Source: Clostridia bacterium
Lineage (GTDB): Bacteria > Bacillota_E > RBS10-35 > JAJYVN01
NCBI GenBank assembly: GCA_027335515.1
Contig: DAHWHT010000132.1
Coordinates: forward strand, 1-8,831
Direction of reading: 5' to 3'
DNA: 8,831 nucleotides
Numbering within the stretch: the stretch's first letter is position 1; every line of letters begins with the position of its first letter. The notes below the pieces were generated by a model that did no database searches, had not been told where the DNA came from, and worked only from the letters and a program-made list of their open reading frames with translations. Shown here one piece after another: positions 7,210 to 8,831 of the stretch. The position numbers and the translations under genes were made by a program.

Positions 7210-7443
7210 AACGCGTCTCCCTCCCAGACGGCAAAAAGGTCCCCGTCCTCTCCGGACGGGGACCTCACCCCGCGGTGCCACCCAGATTCGCCTCAATGGC
7301 GCGCCTCGTCGCTGCCGCGCTAACGGGCGGCGGCCGGTCCCGCCCCGCGGGCGGAACGGTGTTTGGGGTGGATTCGCCGCTTCCCCGCGCCGGCTTGCAC
7401 CACCGCCGACTCTCTGCCGCGGGCCAAGCGGATACTGCTCCCC
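7210..7443 (-). promoter_or_regulatory. Serine-specific T-box riboswitch (leader of serS)
   Basis: Read on the minus strand, the leader has the full transcriptional T-box layout. Stem I begins with GGTGGGG (7446-7440), which can pair with CCCC-AAA-CACC (7368-7358). Inside is the AGCAGTAT side of the specifier loop opposite GAATCCA. The specifier codon is TCC (Ser) at 7372-7370, followed by the usual A. CCGCTT pairs with AAGCGG and CCGCG with CGCGG. The apical part has the AGAGAG...GGTGGTGCAAGCC pattern of the distal loops. A second stem CCGCCC-GCG-GGGCGG follows. The T-box element TGGGTGGCACCGCG is at 7284-7271; its TGGC would pair with the GCCA end of tRNA-Ser, whose discriminator base is G. 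Uncharged tRNA-Ser should stabilise the antiterminator and let serS be transcribed. Confidence 0.95.
7233..7265 (-). terminator. Intrinsic terminator of the serS T-box
   Basis: On the minus strand AGGTCCCCGTCC (7265-7254) pairs perfectly with GGACGGGGACCT (7248-7237) around a GGAGA loop, giving a 12-base stem. A run of five T follows at 7237-7233, the first T shared with the stem. It starts a few bases after the T-box element, as expected for the competing structure, and ends 23 bases before the serS ATG. Confidence 0.95.
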
Positions 7444-7449
7444 ACCAGC

Positions 7450-7478
7450 ATGGTAGTCGGCACAGGACCGTGGGTCAA
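7450..7478 (-). promoter_or_regulatory. Sigma-70-type promoter of the serS transcript
   Basis: On the minus strand TTGACC (7478-7473) and TACCAT (7455-7450) are separated by exactly 17 bases. The predicted start of transcription is near 7443, right at the base of T-box stem I. The fit of position and spacing supports it, though the -10 box is only moderately close to TATAAT. Confidence 0.8.
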
Positions 7479-7805
7479 CGCGGACGGTCTGACGCGAGGA
7501 GGCCGCAGTCGCCGGACCGCGACCCGTCTTCCCCGGTCCCGCCGCGTTGGCCGCCGCACCCGGCTGTGAATGGGCCCGGGGTGTTCGCCGGCACAACGCG
7601 GCCCAACCGCCCCGTCCAGCCGCCGGGAGGCACCCGCGCCACCGCTGGTCCATTCGGACGAGTGAGGGATCGGCCAGATGGCCCCTTCCACCCCCACATC
7701 CCCCCAGGGCACGATGGGTCCGGTCCTCCCGCGAGGGCACACATCGGAGCGCCAGCGCCATGCCCGAGGCACGCCGCCTCAGCACTTCGCCGCGCGTGAG
7801 GACCT
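7479..7805. other. No intact gene; probably eroded ABC exporter sequence
   Basis: This lies between the serS promoter and the first recognisable piece of the ABC remnant. On the plus strand at 7707-7730 a frame reads G-H-D-G-S-G-P-P. That resembles a Walker A loop (GxxGxGK-S/T) in which the Lys and Ser have become Pro. It is in the same frame as the next remnant piece at 7806, but only about 33 codons away instead of about 100. This could be real decay or chance; nothing else in the stretch is recognisable. Confidence 0.35.
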
Positions 7806-8055
7806 GAGGTGTTCGCGGCAGCGCGGCGGGCGCACGTCTGCGCAGACGCCGGGCGGCCGGCAGGCCAGAGCCGGAACGTCCAGGCCACGACGCGACCCGC
7901 CCGGTCGTCCTGGTGCACGGCCCGTCCCTGCCCGACCCAACCACGACGGCCGGCGGGCCGCCGACGGCGAGTGGATCGAGCAGGGTAGCCACGCCGACCT
8001 CGTCGCCGTCGGCGGCGCGTATGCGCGCATGTGGGCCACCCAGGCGCAGTGGTAG
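7806..8055 (+). pseudogene. Scrambled C-terminal remnant of an ABC exporter ATPase
   Basis: Three pieces in three different plus frames follow the order of an ABC exporter nucleotide-binding domain. At 7806 is E-V-F-A-A-A-R-R-A-H-V, like the helix before the signature motif. At 7904 is V-V-L-V-H-G-P-S-L, like the V-x-x-A-H-R-L-S switch segment. At 7963-8055 is D-G-E-W-I-E-Q-G-S-H-A-D-L, then G-G-A-Y-A-R-M-W and the stop TAG, which is a very typical C-terminus of these proteins. The signature LSGGQ, Walker B and D-loop are missing, so frameshifts and deletions have removed the core. A second exporter gene starts 236 bases downstream on the same strand, as in heterodimeric exporter pairs. The last piece is convincing; the first two are moderate. 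Confidence 0.68.
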
Positions 8056-8157
8056 CGGTAGCCGCGCGGCGCAACCGGCAGAGGCTCCCCGCAGGCCACG
8101 GCCAGCCACGCGGTACGGCGAAGGACCGTGCACACCGTGCCGTTCAGACCGTCGGCC

Positions 8158-8199
8158 GACCTTCGGGACACGTTCGTCGACCTTCAGCGCACGTTCATT
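8158..8199. repeat. Tandem imperfect 21-base direct repeat upstream of the ABC exporter gene
   Basis: Two adjacent 21-base units, 8158-8178 and 8179-8199, both begin GACCTTC and contain CACGTTC, with 16 of 21 positions identical. The period is two helical turns. The second unit overlaps the candidate promoter from its -35 box to just before its -10 box. A further CGTTC lies at 8141-8145. The arrangement suits a regulator binding in tandem, but no regulator gene is present to support it. Confidence 0.55.
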
Positions 8200-8204
8200 A
8201 TACC
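8177..8204 (+). promoter_or_regulatory. Candidate promoter of the second ABC exporter gene
   Basis: TCGACC (8177-8182) and TATACC (8199-8204) are 16 bases apart and match the sigma-70 consensus at four positions each. They lie about 90 bases before the ATG at 8292, within the direct repeat. A weaker -10-like TAGGAT at 8252-8257 is an alternative. The call rests on position and partial consensus only. Confidence 0.35.
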
Positions 8205-8748
8205 CCCAAGCAGCCAGAATTACCAGACTGTTCCTTTTCGCACCTCCGCCTTAGGATGGGGCTCCACCCGAACCCAATCGGAGGGAGTTCCATGCCCACC
8301 GCCACGGTTGCGGCGCGGACAGTCACCCCGCCCACCGTCTTGCGCAGGATCGTGCCGCACCTTCGCCCGCACCGGTCCCCCATCGCGGCCGGCCTTGGCA
8401 TCACCGTCGCGGCCGGTCTTCTGGAGACGGGGCACCCCCTGTTGATGCGCGGTGTGGTCAATGCCATCCCTCGGCACCATTGGCCCGTCCTCGCGGGCTA
8501 TGCCATCGCGTTGGCGCTCTTGCCCCTGGCCCAACTCGGACTGGGGGTGCTGCAGGCCCGCTGGATTAACGCCACGGGCCAGCACGTCGCCCGCCGCCTG
8601 CGGGAAGACCTCTTCGCCCACATCCTGAGACTCCCCGTGACCTTCTTCGATGACCACCAAACCGGCGAAATCGGCGAGCGGATCAAGGGTGACGCGTTCA
8701 GGGAAAGGGTCACCGATGCGTTCACGATCAATGTCCTCGCGAGAGATA

Positions 8749-8787
8749 AGGAAGGGGCTGCCGCGGCCTTGTCGGCCGGACAGCCCC
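8749..8787 (-). terminator. Intrinsic terminator of the right-edge minus-strand gene
   Basis: On the minus strand GGGGCTG (8787-8781) pairs with CAGCCCC (8760-8754). The stem continues through GG-GGCC pairs, with small bulges, to a 5-base loop at 8769-8773. It is followed by TTCCTTATC, a weak pyrimidine tract. It starts 15 bases after the TAA at 8805-8803, the normal place for a terminator. Confidence 0.6.
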
Positions 8788-8802
8788 GGAGGATCGTTGG
8801 GC

Positions 8803-8831
8803 TTAGATGTCGAGCGGGCGCTGACGGGCGT
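8803..8831 (-). CDS. C-terminal end of an unidentified gene at the right edge
   Basis: On the minus strand the window enters a frame reading A-R-Q-R-P-L-D-I and ending at TAA (8805-8803), with a terminator hairpin directly downstream. Eight residues are too few to assign a family. The gene call rests on the stop-plus-terminator arrangement and on the fact that the plus-strand exporter has already lost its similarity here. Confidence 0.35.

Larger units (their letters stand above)
8292..8831 (+). pseudogene. ABC exporter gene, N-terminal membrane part only, broken near 8694
   Basis: The ATG at 8292 follows GGAGGGAG with good spacing. Residues 1-134 look like the start of a fused permease-ATPase exporter: L-R-R-I-V-P-H-L-R-P-H-R (17-28), two hydrophobic membrane segments at about 31-52 and 66-88, then the first cytoplasmic coupling region R-R-L-R-E-D-L-F-A-H-I-L-R-L-P (101-115), F-F-D-D-H-Q-T-G-E-I-G-E-R (118-130) and I-K-G-D. 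Relatives continue with a segment leading to the third membrane helix. Here the sequence changes after Asp134 (about 8694) to an Arg/Ala-rich stretch with no membrane helix. That stretch crosses the minus-strand terminator and the end of the right-edge gene. The frame stays open to the window end, so no stop is seen, but the protein is almost certainly truncated. Together with the remnant at 7806-8055 it appears to be half of a former exporter pair. Confidence 0.72.

Noticed and set aside
7210..8133. N-terminal extension of serS in the same frame
   Set aside because: The stretch is the T-box leader, promoter and upstream DNA. The protein has its normal family N-terminus M-L-D-I at 7209 with a good ribosome site.
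1..8831. CRISPR array, tRNA or rRNA gene, transposase
   Set aside because: I looked on both strands and saw no regularly spaced repeats, no cloverleaf or rRNA sequence, and no transposase or integrase motifs.

Overview
The DNA is very GC-rich (by eye well above 60%). A complete serine T-box leader with a transcription terminator sits in front of serS. This points to a high-GC member of the Bacillota (Firmicutes) or a relative that uses transcriptional T-boxes. The species cannot be told from the window.

Layout, left to right. At 1-333 (minus) is the start of a Tat/lipobox lipoprotein that runs off the left edge and resembles the N-terminal part of GxGYxYP-type proteins. At 674-1957 (minus) is a formylglycine-type sulfatase. 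About 2289-2975 (minus) is a decayed HAD-family hydrolase with a frameshift and stops. At 3038-4087 (minus) is a fused protein with a DUF4269 nucleotidyltransferase-like half and a HIT-domain half. At 4056-4310 (plus) is a remnant of a PurN-like formyltransferase, lying partly under the start of the fusion gene. At 4328-5719 (minus) is an S41-family peptidase-like protein without an evident signal peptide. At 5938-7209 (minus) is seryl-tRNA synthetase, followed (reading upstream) by its T-box leader and promoter up to about 7478. At 7806-8055 (plus) is the scrambled tail of an ABC exporter. At 8292-8831 (plus) is the N-terminal part of a second ABC exporter; it loses family similarity near 8694 and runs into a terminator and the last codons of a minus-strand gene at the right edge.

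How the genes relate. serS with its T-box is a self-contained housekeeping unit that senses uncharged tRNA-Ser. The lipoprotein and sulfatase may both act on sulfated or other glycans, but they are separated by 340 bases and this is inference. The two ABC fragments are head-to-tail as in a heterodimeric exporter pair, now both broken. Intact minus-strand genes alternate with remnants of HAD, PurN and ABC genes, so the window looks like a region of gene decay and rearrangement around a few maintained genes.

The most unusual intact item is the single reading frame joining DUF4269 to a HIT domain, with the key residues of both halves visible. It suggests a nucleotide-transfer and nucleotide-removal enzyme in one chain.
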